From Geodermatophilus sabuli (GTDB lineage: Bacteria > Actinomycetota > Actinomycetes > Mycobacteriales > Geodermatophilaceae): 64,000 bases of DNA. Made by a program: the position numbers and the translations under genes. Numbering within the stretch: position 1 is the stretch's first letter; the number at the start of each line of letters is the position of its first letter. Positions 54,832-64,000 of the stretch are shown piece by piece. The notes under the pieces were generated by a model that did not search any database, was not told the DNA's origin, and saw only the letters and a program-made list of their open reading frames with translations. The stretch covers positions 240,255 through 304,254 of the forward strand of contig NZ_OBDO01000008.1 of NCBI RefSeq assembly GCF_900215145.1. Reading direction: 5' to 3'.

Positions 54832-56820
54832 ATGCCGACGTCCACCGGGATCCCGTACGGGAGCTGGCCGACCCCGATCACCTCCGAACTCGTCGTCCGC
54901 GCCGCCGCCCGGCTCGGCGAGGTGGCCGTGGACGGGGACGACGTCTGGTGGTCGGAGTCGCGCCCCGGCGAGGGCGGGCGCTCGGCGCTGGTGCGCCGCG
55001 GGGCCGACGGCCGGACCGCCGACGCCCTCCCACCGCCGTGGAACGCCCGCACCCGGGTGCACGAGTACGGCGGTGGCGCGTGGACGGTCACCGACGGCGT
55101 CCTGTGGTTCGTGGACTTCGCCGACCAGCGGCTGTACCGGCTGGACCCCGGCGCCGCCGAGCCCGTCGCGGTCACCGCGGAGCCGGACCGGTCCGCCGGG
55201 GTGCGCTACGCGGACCTGCAACTCGTCCCCGGAGGCGTCCTCGCCGTCCGGGAGACGCACACCGCCGGCGGCGCCGCCGCCGACGTGGTCAACGAGGTCG
55301 TCCGCGTCGGCGCGGACGGCACCAGCGAGGTCCTGGTCACCGGCCCGGACTTCGTCTCCGACCCCCGCCCCTCCCCCGACGGGCGACACCTGGCCTGGCT
55401 GCAGTGGGACCACCCCGACATGCCGTGGGACGCGGCCACGCTCGTCGTCCGCGACGCCGACGGCACCCGGACCGTCGTGGCCGGTGGCCGCGCTCCCGAC
55501 GGGACCACCGAGTCCGTCGTCCAGCCGGTCTGGGCCGCCGACGGCACCCTGTGGTTCTGCGCCGACCGCACCGACGTGTGGGCGCTGTACCGGTGGCGGC
55601 CGGGTGGGGATGTGGAGCCGGTCCTCGACGTGGGGGTCGACATCGCCGGCCCGCAGTGGGTGTTCGGCGCGCGGCGCTTCGCGCTGCTGCCCGGCAACCG
55701 GGTGGTGGCGGCCGGCGCCCGCGCAGGCGCCGACCGGCTCACGGTGCTCGAGGCCGACGGGACGCTGCGGGAGCTGGACCTGCCGTACGCCGCCTTCCGG
55801 TACCTGACGGCGTCCGGCGGGTCGGTCGTCTGCGTCGCCGGCGGCCCGGCGAGCGAGCCGGTGGTGCTGCGGGTCACCGTGGACCTCGACTCCCCCACCC
55901 ACCCGGCCGCGGAGGTGCTGCGCCCGGCCCGCGACCTCGGCCTGGACGCGGCCTGGTTCTCCCGGCCCGAGCACGTCTCCTTCCCCACGCCCGAGGACGG
56001 CACCGGCATCGACGTCGCCCACGCGCTGGTCTACCCGCCGACCAACCCGCGGGTGTCCGCACCGGACGGGACGCTCCCGCCGCTGCTGGTGGTCGTGCAC
56101 GGCGGCCCGACGTCGGCGACCACGGCGGTGCTCGACCTCGGGATCCAGTACTGGACCTCCCGGGGCTTCTGCGTCGCCGACGTCGACTACCGCGGCTCGA
56201 CGGGCTACGGGCGGCGTTACCGGGAGGCGCTGCGCGGCAGGTGGGGCGTGGCCGATCTGGACGACGTCGTCGCCTGCGCCCGGTTCCTCGCCGGCAGCGG
56301 CCGGGTCGACCCCACCCGCATGGCCATCCGCGGCGGCTCGGCCGGCGGCTTCACCACCCTGGCGGCGCTCTGCCTGCGGCCGGGGGTCTTCTCCGCGGGC
56401 GCGAGCCACTTCGGCGTCGCCGACCTCGGCGCGCTGGCCGCCGACACCCACAAGTTCGAGTCCCGTTACCTGGACTCTCTGGTGGCGCCGTGGCCCGAGG
56501 GCGCCGACGTCTATGCCGAGCGCTCCCCGATCTCGCACGTGGACGCCTTCGACACCCCGCTGGCGGTGTTCCAGGGCGAGGAGGACCGCGTGGTCCCGCC
56601 CGAGCAGGCCGAGGCGATCGTCGGCGCCCTGCGCGCCAAGGGGGTCCCGCACGCCTACCTGCTCTTCCCCGGCGAGCAGCACGGGTTCCGGCGGGCCGAG
56701 AACATCCGGGCGGCGCTGGACGGGGAGCTGTCCTTCTACGCCCAGGTGTGGGGCATCGACCTCCCCGCCGACGAGGGCATCACCGCGATCGAGGTGCATG
56801 GAGGCGCTCCGTCGGCGTGA
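54832..56820 (+). CDS. S9-family prolyl oligopeptidase-like peptidase
   Basis: A 662-residue cytoplasmic peptidase. The N-terminal about 380 residues form a beta-propeller (repeated DG/WFVDF-type strands); the C-terminal alpha/beta-hydrolase domain has the nucleophile S503 in RGGSAGG, an aspartate in EEDRVV and the histidine in EQHGF. The type resembles acyl-aminoacyl or dipeptidyl peptidases. There is no signal peptide. ATG 54832 fits a leaderless transcript. Its stop is 19 bp from the convergent rnj stop. Confidence 0.92.
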   Translation: MPTSTGIPYGSWPTPITSELVVRAAARLGEVAVDGDDVWWSESRPGEGGRSALVRRGADGRTADALPPPWNARTRVHEYGGGAWTVTDGVLWFVDFADQRLYRLDPGAAEPVAVTAEPDRSAGVRYADLQLVPGGVLAVRETHTAGGAAADVVNEVVRVGADGTSEVLVTGPDFVSDPRPSPDGRHLAWLQWDHPDMPWDAATLVVRDADGTRTVVAGGRAPDGTTESVVQPVWAADGTLWFCADRTDVWALYRWRPGGDVEPVLDVGVDIAGPQWVFGARRFALLPGNRVVAAGARAGADRLTVLEADGTLRELDLPYAAFRYLTASGGSVVCVAGGPASEPVVLRVTVDLDSPTHPAAEVLRPARDLGLDAAWFSRPEHVSFPTPEDGTGIDVAHALVYPPTNPRVSAPDGTLPPLLVVVHGGPTSATTAVLDLGIQYWTSRGFCVADVDYRGSTGYGRRYREALRGRWGVADLDDVVACARFLAGSGRVDPTRMAIRGGSAGGFTTLAALCLRPGVFSAGASHFGVADLGALAADTHKFESRYLDSLVAPWPEGADVYAERSPISHVDAFDTPLAVFQGEEDRVVPPEQAEAIVGALRAKGVPHAYLLFPGEQHGFRRAENIRAALDGELSFYAQVWGIDLPADEGITAIEVHGGAPSA

Positions 56821-56839
56821 CGCCCACGGATCGACTCCG

Positions 56840-58540
56840 CTACACCTCGAGGACGGTGGGGATGATCATCGGGCGGCGGCGGTGGGTGTCGGACACCCAC
56901 TTGCCGATCGTCCGGCGGATCACCTGGGACAACCGGTGCGGGTCGGTCTCGCCGTCTGCCAGGGTGCGCCGCAGCGCGTCCTCGACCAGCTCGAGCACGG
57001 GGTCGAAGACGGTGGGGTCGTCGGCGAAGCCCCGGGCGGACAGGTGCACGGGGCGCACGATGGTGCCGGTCGAGGGCTCGATGACGACGGTGAGCGCCAC
57101 GAACCCCTCGTCGCCGAGGATGCGCCGCTCCTGCAGCGACTCCTCCCCCACGTCGCCGACGTTGACCCCGTCGACGTAGACGTCGCCGACCGGGACGCTG
57201 CCCACGATCGACGCCTTGCCGTCGACCAGGTCGACGACGACCCCGTTCTCAGCCAGCAGCACCCGATCGGCCGGCATGCCGGTCTGTTCCGCGAGCGCGG
57301 CGTGCGCCCGCAGGTGCCGCCACTCCCCGTGCACCGGCATGAGGTGCCGCGGCTTGGCGACGTTGAGCAGCGTGCGCAGCTCACCGGCCGGGGCGTGCCC
57401 GGAGACGTGCACCATCGCCGTCTCCTTGTGGACGACGGTCGCGCCGAGCCGCGCCAGCCCGTTGATGACCTTGTAGACGGCGGTCTCGTTGCCGGGCACG
57501 AGCGAGGAGGCCAGCACGATGGTGTCACCGGCCTCGATGGTGACCTGGTGGTGCTGACCGCGGGCCATGCGCCCCAGCGCCGACAGCGGCTCGCCCTGCG
57601 AGCCGGTGCTCACCAGCACCACCTGCTCGGGTGGCATCGCGGTCGCCTCGTCGAGGGACACCATGAGCCCCGGCGCCACGCGGAGCACTCCGAGGTCGCG
57701 GGCCACGCCCATGTTGCGGACCATCGACCGGCCGACGAAGGCGACCTTGCGGCCGTGCGTCTCCGCGGCGTCGAGGACCTGCTGGATGCGGTGCACGTGG
57801 CTGGCGAAGCTGGAGACGATCAGCCGCTGGGTGGCGCGGCGGAAGACGTCCTCGAGCACCGGGCCGATCGCCCGCTCGGAGGTGACGAATCCGGGCACCT
57901 CGGCGTTGGTCGAGTCGGCGAGCAGCAGGTCGATGCCCTCGTCCCCGAGGCGGGCGAAGGCGCCGAGGTCGGTCAGGACGCCGTCGAGCGGGAGCTGGTC
58001 CATCTTGAAGTCGCCGGTGTGCACCAGCACGCCGGCCGGCGTGTGGACGGCGACGGCGAGCGCGTCGGGGATCGAGTGGTTGACCGAGATGAACTCGCAG
58101 TGGAACGGCCCGGCCACGTGGTCGTCCCCGGCCGCCACCTCGACGGTCACGGGGTCGAGCCGGTGCTCGCGCAGCTTGGCCCTGACCAGCGCCAGGGTGA
58201 ACCGGGAACCGACCAGCGGGATGTCCTCGCGCATCCGCAGCAGGTAGGGGATGGCGCCGATGTGGTCCTCGTGCCCGTGGGTGAGCACCACCGCGGCGAC
58301 GTCGTCCAGCCGGTGCTCGATGACGCCGAAGTCCGGGAGGATCAGGTCGACGCCGGGCTGCTCGGCCTCCGGGAAGAGGACCCCGCAGTCGATGACGAGC
58401 AGCGCGCCGTCGTACTCGAGGACGGCCATGTTGCGGCCGATCTCGCCGAGCCCGCCCAGCGCCATGACGCGCAGGCCGCCGGCCGGCAGCGGCGGGGGGA
58501 CCTGCAGGTCGAGATGGGGCTGGACGGCGCCCGCCGTCAC
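56840..58540 (-). CDS. rnj: Ribonuclease J
   Basis: A 566-residue metallo-beta-lactamase/beta-CASP ribonuclease with 5'-3' exo- and endonuclease activity for mRNA and rRNA processing. The metal motif HGHEDH lies at 88-93, with further ligands in NHSIPDAL and HTGDFKMDQ; the beta-CASP region includes SSFASHVHR and VHVSGHA. The C-terminal domain (about 460-566) supports dimerisation. GTG 58540 overlaps dapA by GTGA. It is last in the thyA-dfrA-dapA-rnj unit. Confidence 0.95.
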   Translation of the reverse strand: MTAGAVQPHLDLQVPPPLPAGGLRVMALGGLGEIGRNMAVLEYDGALLVIDCGVLFPEAEQPGVDLILPDFGVIEHRLDDVAAVVLTHGHEDHIGAIPYLLRMREDIPLVGSRFTLALVRAKLREHRLDPVTVEVAAGDDHVAGPFHCEFISVNHSIPDALAVAVHTPAGVLVHTGDFKMDQLPLDGVLTDLGAFARLGDEGIDLLLADSTNAEVPGFVTSERAIGPVLEDVFRRATQRLIVSSFASHVHRIQQVLDAAETHGRKVAFVGRSMVRNMGVARDLGVLRVAPGLMVSLDEATAMPPEQVVLVSTGSQGEPLSALGRMARGQHHQVTIEAGDTIVLASSLVPGNETAVYKVINGLARLGATVVHKETAMVHVSGHAPAGELRTLLNVAKPRHLMPVHGEWRHLRAHAALAEQTGMPADRVLLAENGVVVDLVDGKASIVGSVPVGDVYVDGVNVGDVGEESLQERRILGDEGFVALTVVIEPSTGTIVRPVHLSARGFADDPTVFDPVLELVEDALRRTLADGETDPHRLSQVIRRTIGKWVSDTHRRRPMIIPTVLEV

Positions 58541-59433
58541 AGGACCACCCCGCCCGCGGTGAGGTCCTCGCGCAGCGTGGCGACCTGCTCGGGCGTGGCG
58601 TCGACCAGTGGCGGCCGGACCGGGCCGGCGGGCAGGCCGAGCTCGCGCAGCGCGGCCTTGACGAGGATGACGCCCTGGGTGCGGAAGATGCCGGTGTACA
58701 CCGGCAGCAGGCTCTCGTTGACCGCACGGGCCTTCACCAGGTCGCCGGACTCCACCGCCGTGACCAGTTCGGCCAGGCGCGGCCCGACCAGGTGGCCCAC
58801 GACGCTGACCACGCCGACGGCGCCCAGCGCCAGCAGCGGCAGGTTCAGCATGTCCTCACCGCTGTAGTAGGCGAGGTCGGTGCGGGCGAGGGTCCAGGCC
58901 ACGGCGCCGAGGTCGCCCTTGGCGTCCTTCACCGCCACGATCCGCGGGTGCTCCGCGGCCCGCACCAGCGTCTCCACCTCGATGGGGACCACCGTGCGCG
59001 GCGGGATGTCGTAGAGCATCACCGGCAGGTCGGTGGAGTCCGCGACCGCGGTGAAGTGCCGCAGCAGGCCGGCCTGCGGGGGCTTGTTGTAGTACGGGGT
59101 GACGACCATGAGGCCGTGCGCGCCGAGCCGCTCGGCATCGCGCGCCTTCTCGATGGAGTGGGCGGTGTCGTTGGTGCCGACGCCGGCCACGACGGTGGCG
59201 CGGTCGCCGACGGCGTCCAGCACCGCCTCGAGGACGGCGCGCTGCTCCGCGTCACTGAGTGTCGGCGACTCCCCCGTCGTCCCGGTGACGACGAGGCCGT
59301 CGTGGCCACCCCGGTCGACCAGGTGCGCGGCCAGTTCCTGGGCGCCGGCGAGGTCGATCGAGCCGTCCTCGGCCAGGGGGGTGACCATCGCCGTCAGAAC
59401 GCGCCCGAAGGGCCGGGCCGGGTCGCTGGTCAT
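58537..59433 (-). CDS. dapA: 4-hydroxy-tetrahydrodipicolinate synthase
   Basis: A 298-residue aldolase that condenses pyruvate and aspartate semialdehyde, the first step of the diaminopimelate/lysine branch. Schiff-base lysine K169 is in VAVKDAKGD, Y141 in MLYDIPPR, and the TTGES pocket at 52-56. It overlaps dfrA by ATGA and rnj by GTGA. dapF lies 43 kb away in the window, so the pathway genes are dispersed. Confidence 0.96.
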   Translation of the reverse strand: MTSDPARPFGRVLTAMVTPLAEDGSIDLAGAQELAAHLVDRGGHDGLVVTGTTGESPTLSDAEQRAVLEAVLDAVGDRATVVAGVGTNDTAHSIEKARDAERLGAHGLMVVTPYYNKPPQAGLLRHFTAVADSTDLPVMLYDIPPRTVVPIEVETLVRAAEHPRIVAVKDAKGDLGAVAWTLARTDLAYYSGEDMLNLPLLALGAVGVVSVVGHLVGPRLAELVTAVESGDLVKARAVNESLLPVYTGIFRTQGVILVKAALRELGLPAGPVRPPLVDATPEQVATLREDLTAGGVVL

Positions 59434-59963
59434 GGGGAGAATCTACCGAGCCGGGCGGAGCGGGTCCCCGCCGTGGACCGGCGATGGTCGGAGACCGCGT
59501 ATCGCAGGCCCGTGACCGACGCCGACCAGCCGTCCGCCGGCTGCCGGGACACCCGCACCCACTCGGCACCCAGCTCCGGAGCCCACGTGTCGCCGTCCAC
59601 CCGGGTGTCGACGTCGGTGACGACCACCCGGTCGGCGAACGGCAGGAAGGCGGCGTAGACCTGCCCGCCGCCGATCACCCAGAGGTCGCCGTCCCGCTCG
59701 GCGAGCACCTGGGCCACCGACGCCGCCCGGTGCGCGCCGTCGGCCGCCCAGGACGGGTCGGTCGTCAGGACGACGTTGCGCCGCCCGGGAAGCGGCCGGA
59801 ACCGCTCGGGCAGGGACTCCCAGGTGCGCCGGCCCATGACGACGGCGGCGCCCATGGTGAGGTCGCGGAAGAGCCTGAGGTCCTCGGGCAGGTGCCACGG
59901 CAGCGTGCCGCCGGAGCCGATCACCGCGTCCCGGGCCTGCGCCCAGATCAGCGCGACCGTCAT
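59430..59963 (-). CDS. dfrA: Dihydrofolate reductase
   Basis: A 177-residue reductase regenerating tetrahydrofolate after ThyA. Landmarks are the Met20-loop-like AVIGSGGTLPWHLPEDL (W23, acidic pair E27/D28), the NADPH-binding VMGRRTWES and VIGGGQVY. It starts 7 bp after thyA and overlaps dapA by 4 bp, forming one operon. Confidence 0.96.
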   Translation of the reverse strand: MTVALIWAQARDAVIGSGGTLPWHLPEDLRLFRDLTMGAAVVMGRRTWESLPERFRPLPGRRNVVLTTDPSWAADGAHRAASVAQVLAERDGDLWVIGGGQVYAAFLPFADRVVVTDVDTRVDGDTWAPELGAEWVRVSRQPADGWSASVTGLRYAVSDHRRSTAGTRSARLGRFSP

Positions 59964-59970
59964 CGCCCGG

Positions 59971-60786
59971 TCACACGGCCACCGGGGCCTTGATGGCCGG
60001 GTGGTGCCGGTAGTCGTCGAGCGTGAAGTGCTCGTAGGTGTAGTCGAACAGCGACGGCGCGGGCGCCAGCTCCAGCCGCGGGAACGGCAGGACCTCGCGG
60101 GCGAGCTGCTCGGTCACCTGCTCGACGTGGTTGCTGTAGACGTGGCAGTCCCCGCCCACCCAGATGAGGTCACCCGGGGCCAGGCCGACCTGGTCGGCGA
60201 CCATCCGCGTGAGCAGGGCGTAGCTGGCGATGTTGAACGGCACGCCCAGGAACAGGTCCGCGCTGCGCTGGTAGAGCTGGCAGGACAGCCGTCCGCCGGC
60301 GACGTGGAACTGGAACAGCGCGTGGCAGGGGGCCAGCGCCATGTCCGGCAGCGCCGCGACGTTCCACGCCGAGACCACCATCCGCCGCGAGTCCGGGTCG
60401 GTCCGCAGGGTGTCCAGGACGGCGCTGATCTGGTCGATGTGCTCGCCGTCCGGCGTGGGCCACGAGCGCCACTGGACGCCGTACACCGGGCCGAGCTCGC
60501 CGTCGGGTGCGGCCCACTCGTCCCAGATCGTCACCTTGTTGTCGCGCAGCCACTGCACGTTGCTGTCACCGCGGAGGAACCACAACAGCTCGATCGCGAC
60601 CGACCGGAAGTGCACCCGCTTGGTCGTGACGAGCGGGAAGCTCTCGGACAGGTCGTACCGGAGCCGCTCGCCGAACAGGCTGACGGTGCCCGTGCCCGTG
60701 CGGTCCTGCTTGGGAGTGCCCTGCTCGAGCACGCGGCGCAGCAGGTCCTCGTACTGCGTGTCGACCACTCCCGGACCCGTACCCAC
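59971..60786 (-). CDS. thyA: Thymidylate synthase
   Basis: A 271-residue enzyme converting dUMP to dTMP with methylene-tetrahydrofolate. The catalytic cysteine is in [10 protein letters not shown]; other motifs are DRTGTGT near the N-terminus and the C-terminal [12 protein letters not shown] 60786 has GGAG about 8 nt upstream; GTG 60768 (265 residues) would start nearer the conserved YEDLL. A -10-like TACCCT lies at 60826-60831. It is divergent from the DUF1232 gene. Confidence 0.96.
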   Translation of the reverse strand: MGTGPGVVDTQYEDLLRRVLEQGTPKQDRTGTGTVSLFGERLRYDLSESFPLVTTKRVHFRSVAIELLWFLRGDSNVQWLRDNKVTIWDEWAAPDGELGPVYGVQWRSWPTPDGEHIDQISAVLDTLRTDPDSRRMVVSAWNVAALPDMALAPCHALFQFHVAGGRLSCQLYQRSADLFLGVPFNIASYALLTRMVADQVGLAPGDLIWVGGDCHVYSNHVEQVTEQLAREVLPFPRLELAPAPSLFDYTYEHFTLDDYRHHPAIKAPVAV

Positions 60787-60846
60787 CACGACCACTCCAG
60801 TTCCGCCGTCCACGCCTGCGCTGCCAGGGTAGGCGGCCGCACCGAC

Positions 60847-60852
60847 GACACT
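60847..60852 (+). promoter_or_regulatory. -10 element, leaderless start of the DUF1232 gene
   Basis: GACACT on the plus strand, 7 nt before ATG 60860, the same hexamer as in the 17.2 kb divergent promoter. Confidence 0.45.
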
Positions 60853-60859
60853 GTGGTGC

Positions 60860-61267
60860 ATGGGGTGGCTGGAGCTCGTGCTGTCGGTGGCAGGTGGTCT
60901 CCTCCTGCTGTGGGCCGCCCTCCTCCTGCTGCTGTGGCGGGCCCGGCCACCGGAGCTGACCGTGCGGGAGGCGCTGCGCCTGCTGCCCGACCTCGTCCGC
61001 CTGGTGCGGCGGCTCGCGGCCGACCGCTCCCTCGCGCACAGGGTCCGGTGGCCGCTGTGGGCCCTGCTGGTCTACCTGCTGTCCCCGATCGACCTCGTGC
61101 CGGACGTGGTGCCGGTGCTCGGCTACGCCGATGACGTCGTCGTGGTCGCGCTCGCCCTGCGCTGGGTGGTGCGCGGCGCCGGGGCCGCGGCCCTGCACCG
61201 GGCCTGGCCCGGGGGCCCGGCCGGCCTGGCGGTCGTGCGCCGGTTGTCCGGCCTGCCCGGGGCCTGA
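60860..61267 (+). CDS. DUF1232 (YkvA-type) membrane protein
   Basis: A 135-residue protein. A first membrane helix ([21 protein letters not shown]) is followed by a helical segment and the DUF1232 hallmark [24 protein letters not shown] (about 74-97), a second hydrophobic hairpin typical of the family. Function unknown. Its stop is 7 bp from the convergent glycosylase gene. Confidence 0.85.
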   Translation: MGWLELVLSVAGGLLLLWAALLLLLWRARPPELTVREALRLLPDLVRLVRRLAADRSLAHRVRWPLWALLVYLLSPIDLVPDVVPVLGYADDVVVVALALRWVVRGAGAAALHRAWPGGPAGLAVVRRLSGLPGA

Positions 61268-61274
61268 CGCCGGA

Positions 61275-62492
61275 TCAGCGCATGCCGACGGCGGTGGCGA
61301 GCTCGGCGGCGAGGTCGCCCCGGTCGCCGACCCCGACCGTGCCCAGCTCCAGCCACCCGGCCATCAGCCGCAGTTCCGCGGCCAGCTCGGTGGCGACCTC
61401 GGCGCGGTCGACGTCTGCCTCCGCGAATGCCGACTGCACCCGCAGCACACCGGCCTGACGGTCGGCCTTGAGGTCGACCCGGGCGACCAGCCGGTCTCCG
61501 AGCAGGAAGGGCAGCACGTAGTAGCCGTGCACCCGCTCCGCCGCGGGCGTGTAGATCTCCAGCCGGTAGCGGAACCCGAAGAGACGCTCGACCCGCGGCC
61601 GTTCCCAGACCAGCGAGTCGAAGGGGCTCAGCAGCGCCCGGGCCCGGGCCCACCGGGGACGCCGGGCCTCGGGGTGCAGCCACGCGGGGACACCCCACCC
61701 GGCCACCTCGACGGGCAGGAGCTCCCCGGCGTCGGCCAGCTCCGCGATGGCGGCCCGCGACGGCCCCGGCCGGAGGCGGAAGTAGTCGCGCAGATCCCGC
61801 TCGGTGGCCACGCCCAACGCCCGGGACGCCGTCCGCACGAGCTCGCGGACCGCCTCCGCCGGGTCCGGCGTGGGGGCGCGCAGCACCTCCGGTGGCAGGA
61901 CCCGCTCGGTCAGGTCGTAGACCCGCTCGAAGGACGTCGTCCGGCCGCGGGTGGTGAGGACGCCGGTGAAGAAGAGCCACTCCAGCGCGACCTTGCCGTC
62001 GTGCCAGTTCCACATGCTGCCGGGCCGGTCCGGACGCGGTCCGGCGAGCTCGCTGGCCTTGAGCGGCCCGCCGTCCCGGACGCGGTCGAGGACCTCGGCC
62101 ACGAAGTCCGGGCGCTCCCGCTGGATCCGCACCATCGATCCCCACGCGTGCTCCTCGGCCGACGCCATCCGCCACCGCAGGTGCGGGTGCAGCCGGACGG
62201 GCAGGAAGGACGCCTCGTGCGCCCAGTACTCGAACAGGGCCCGCCGGCGACCGGCCAGCTCGTCGAACGCCGCCCGGGGATAGGGGCCGAGCCGGCTGAA
62301 CGCCGGCAGGTAGTGCGACCGGGAGAGGACGTTCACCGAGTCGATCTGGACGACGGCCAGGCGGTCGGCCAGCCGGCGGAGGTGCCCGCCGTTGACCGAG
62401 GTCTGCGGCCGCGGCTCGGCGAGCCCCTGTGCGGCCAGGGCGATGCGCCGGGCGAGCGCCGCGGGCAACCGGTCGACGACGGCGACAGTCAC
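61275..62492 (-). CDS. YcaQ/AlkX-type winged-helix DNA glycosylase
   Basis: A 405-residue HTH_42-family protein. Members such as E. coli YcaQ remove bulky alkyl lesions and unhook interstrand crosslinks. The diagnostic catalytic motif Q49-x-D51 (VQIDSVNVL) is present. It contains tandem winged-helix domains and a C-terminal beta-barrel (ARVDLKADRQAGVLRVQ). The start GTG/ATG region at 62492 gives the conserved LARRIALAAQGL N-terminus. It converges on the DUF1232 gene. Confidence 0.88.
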   Translation of the reverse strand: MTVAVVDRLPAALARRIALAAQGLAEPRPQTSVNGGHLRRLADRLAVVQIDSVNVLSRSHYLPAFSRLGPYPRAAFDELAGRRRALFEYWAHEASFLPVRLHPHLRWRMASAEEHAWGSMVRIQRERPDFVAEVLDRVRDGGPLKASELAGPRPDRPGSMWNWHDGKVALEWLFFTGVLTTRGRTTSFERVYDLTERVLPPEVLRAPTPDPAEAVRELVRTASRALGVATERDLRDYFRLRPGPSRAAIAELADAGELLPVEVAGWGVPAWLHPEARRPRWARARALLSPFDSLVWERPRVERLFGFRYRLEIYTPAAERVHGYYVLPFLLGDRLVARVDLKADRQAGVLRVQSAFAEADVDRAEVATELAAELRLMAGWLELGTVGVGDRGDLAAELATAVGMR

Positions 62493-62538
62493 GGTGCCCG
62501 ATCCTGCCCGGCGGGACCGACAGGAGCAGCGCGGGTCC

Positions 62539-62544
62539 TAGGCT
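62539..62544 (+). promoter_or_regulatory. -10 element, leaderless start of the GNAT gene
   Basis: TAGGCT on the plus strand, 7 nt before GTG 62552. Confidence 0.55.
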
Positions 62545-62551
62545 CCCCGGC

Positions 62552-63139
62552 GTGGACCCGACCTCGCCGTTCCCCCGGTTCTCGGGGACGGCCGACGCCT
62601 CCGTCCGCCGCGCCCGGCCCGGCGACGCGCTCGGCATCGCCTGGGTCCAGCAGGTCACGTGGCGCACGGCCTACGGCTCGGTGCTGCCGGCCGAGGTCCT
62701 CGACCACTGGGACGAGGAGGCGGCCACGGCCCGGTGGTCCACCGCCGTCGTCGCGCCGCCCACGCCCGCGCACGGGGTGCTGGTGGCCCTGGAGGGCGAC
62801 GCCCTGGTCGGCTTCGCCGCTTTCGGGCCACCGGAGGTGGACCCGGACGAGCGCTCACACCCGGCGGGGCCGACCACGGAGGTGGCCACCCTGCTGGTGG
62901 AACCCCGCTGGGGACGCCGTGGCCACGGCAGCCGGCTGCTGGCCGCCGTGGCCGACACTGCTCGGGACTCGGGAGCTGCGCGGCTGCAGGTCTGGCTGCC
63001 GGAACAGGACCGGGTGTCGGCGGGCTTCTTCGAGTCGGCCGGCTGGGCCCCGGACGGCTGGGTGCGCACCCTCGACACCGGGGAGGCCCCCTTGCGCGAG
63101 GTCCGCTGGCACACACTGCTGCAGGAGGAGGGCGAGTGA
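62552..63139 (+). CDS. GNAT-family N-acetyltransferase
   Basis: A 195-residue acetyltransferase. It begins with the RRARPGDALGIAWVQQVTWR helix region, and the acetyl-CoA loop is VEPRWGRRGHGSRLL (R-x-x-G-x-G form). The C-terminal GFFESAGW is also family typical. Substrate unknown. GTG 62552 fits a leaderless transcript, and its stop overlaps the next gene by GTGA. Confidence 0.88.
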   Translation: MDPTSPFPRFSGTADASVRRARPGDALGIAWVQQVTWRTAYGSVLPAEVLDHWDEEAATARWSTAVVAPPTPAHGVLVALEGDALVGFAAFGPPEVDPDERSHPAGPTTEVATLLVEPRWGRRGHGSRLLAAVADTARDSGAARLQVWLPEQDRVSAGFFESAGWAPDGWVRTLDTGEAPLREVRWHTLLQEEGE

Positions 63140-63801
63140 GCTTCGCCGGGTTCCCCGACGAGGGACTGGTCTTCTACGAGGGGCTGGAGGCCGACAACAG
63201 CAAGACCTACTGGACGCGGCACCGGCAGACCTACGACAGCTGCGTCCGGGTGCCGATGCAGGCACTGGTCGACGAGCTCGCCCCGGAGTTCGGCGGCGCC
63301 AAACTGTTCCGGCCGTACCGCGACGTCCGGTTCAGCCACGACAAGACGCCGTACAAGACCCACCAGGGCGCCGTGGTGACCCCCGAGGGTCGCGGCGCCG
63401 GCGCCTGGTACGTGCAGGTGAGCGCCGACGGGTTGATGGTCTCCGGCGGGTGCTGGCGCCTGGAGTCCGACCAGGTGGCCCGCTACCGCCGCGCCGTGGC
63501 CGACGACGTGCAGGGCGGTCGCCTCCGCGCCGAGGTGGACCGGCTCGCCTCCGCGGGCTGGGACATCGAGGGCGAGCGGCTGATCCGGGTGCCCAGTGGG
63601 TTCGACGTCGACGCGGACCGCACCGACCTGCTCCGGCACAAGTCGCTGCACGCCACACGGCGCTGGGAGCCCGCCGACTGGCTGCACGACCAGCGAGCGC
63701 GGGACGAGGTCCGCGCGGCCTGGCGCGAGCTCACGGCGCTCAACGCCTGGTTCGCCGACAACGTGGGCGCGACGACGAAGGAGCCCCGCGCGCGGCGCTG
63801 A
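63136..63801 (+). CDS. DUF2461 family protein
   Basis: A 221-residue protein with the DUF2461 pattern FAGFPDEGLVFYEGLEADNSKTYW at the start and RPYRDVRFSHDKTPYKTH (about 57-74) in the middle. The family (TIGR02453) is widespread and uncharacterised. It is the second gene of a two-gene unit after the GNAT enzyme and runs into the rRNA terminator. Confidence 0.88.
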   Translation: MSFAGFPDEGLVFYEGLEADNSKTYWTRHRQTYDSCVRVPMQALVDELAPEFGGAKLFRPYRDVRFSHDKTPYKTHQGAVVTPEGRGAGAWYVQVSADGLMVSGGCWRLESDQVARYRRAVADDVQGGRLRAEVDRLASAGWDIEGERLIRVPSGFDVDADRTDLLRHKSLHATRRWEPADWLHDQRARDEVRAAWRELTALNAWFADNVGATTKEPRARR

Positions 63802-63871
63802 CGGCACCTCCCGAGCGGCGGCTCCCGGACACGGGCGCGCCGGTGCGCGCATCCGGATCCGGAGATGCCGG

Positions 63872-63901
63872 CAGGGCCCCAGCACGGATGCTGGGGCCCT
63901 G
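63872..63901. terminator. Strong hairpin between DUF2461 and 5S rRNA genes
   Basis: A perfect 13-bp stem (CAGGGCCCCAGCA and its complement) with a CGGA loop. It lies just beyond the 3' end of the 5S gene on the minus strand and is probably the rRNA operon terminator, also usable by the convergent DUF2461 gene. Confidence 0.85.
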
Positions 63902-63910
63902 TCGGGAATG

Positions 63911-64000
63911 GTTGTCCGGCGGCGTCCTACTCTCCCACCCCGTCTCCGGGGCAGTACCATCGGCGCTGAGAGGCTTAGCTTCCGGGTTCGGAATGAGACC
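63911..64000 (-). rRNA. rrf: 5S ribosomal RNA, 3' part, cut by the window edge
   Basis: The reverse complement reads GGTCTCATTCCGAACCCGG, then AAGCTAAGCCTCTCAGCG, GATGGTACTGCCCC and GGGTGGGAGAGTAGGACGCC, the standard actinobacterial 5S rRNA sequence. About 30 bases at the 5' end lie outside. It implies a 23S and 16S gene beyond the window, transcribed toward this region. Confidence 0.97.

Overview
The window is very GC-rich, almost fully coding chromosomal DNA with many GTG starts, 4-base GTGA/ATGA gene overlaps and mycobacteria-type SOS boxes. This points to a high-GC actinobacterium (Actinomycetota). The housekeeping gene order (nrdR-nrdJ, a LysM protein divergent from lexA, hflX, miaA-dapF, miaB, recA-recX-DUF3046, clgR-pgsA-rimO-ftsK, rnj-dapA-dfrA-thyA) and the presence of a mycofactocin-type dehydrogenase would fit Geodermatophilaceae or relatives. 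That family placement is inference.

Layout. 1-4.4 kb is the most accessory-looking part: a 5'-truncated LuxR-type response regulator, a mycofactocin-type short-chain dehydrogenase and a MoxR ATPase/VWA pair, flanked by two diverged copies of a ~100 bp repeat. 4.4-8.3 kb holds class II ribonucleotide reductase and its repressor NrdR behind two NrdR boxes. 8.3-14.6 kb holds the SOS pair (LysM protein and LexA with two SOS boxes), a PAP2 phosphatase with a coupled secreted protein, and HflX. 14.6-21.1 kb holds dapF-miaA-dioxygenase-like genes divergent from a DUF349 protein, an esterase-like hydrolase and MiaB. 21.2-24.5 kb is a glutamate-type ABC transporter operon (gluABCD). 25.3-27.7 kb holds an orphan cytochrome c oxidase subunit I and a VOC protein. 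27.8-29.9 kb is DUF3046-recA-recX. 30-38.8 kb holds an acyl-CoA dehydrogenase/MFS pair, the giant helicase Lhr and endonuclease VIII (Nei2).

38.8-50 kb holds a decayed lipoprotein gene, PspA, an internally deleted PfkB-type sugar kinase, a GNAT enzyme, and a sugar uptake/hydrolysis cluster (GH13 glucosidase, MsmK-type ATPase, two permeases, binding protein). A kinase-like DUF4032 protein, a TetR regulator and ClgR follow. 50-54.8 kb is pgsA-rimO-ftsK. 54.8-63.8 kb holds an S9 peptidase, the rnj-dapA-dfrA-thyA operon, a DUF1232 membrane protein, a YcaQ-type DNA glycosylase, a GNAT protein and a DUF2461 protein. The window ends inside a 5S rRNA gene on the minus strand, so an rRNA operon lies just beyond.

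Functional themes: DNA damage and DNA synthesis are strongly represented (lexA, LysM division factor, recA, recX, nei2, lhr, ycaQ-like, nrdJ/nrdR, thyA, dfrA), as is tRNA/ribosome modification (miaA, miaB, rimO). At least twelve genes have a TANNNT or GACACT hexamer only 6-7 nt before the start codon, suggesting that leaderless transcripts are common here. No CRISPR array, prophage or complete insertion sequence was seen. The observations most worth following are the deleted PfkB gene, the leaderless promoter signature with its mirror-image divergent version, the unannotated 36-residue membrane protein, the diverged repeat pair and the kinase-like DUF4032 protein beside a sugar transporter.
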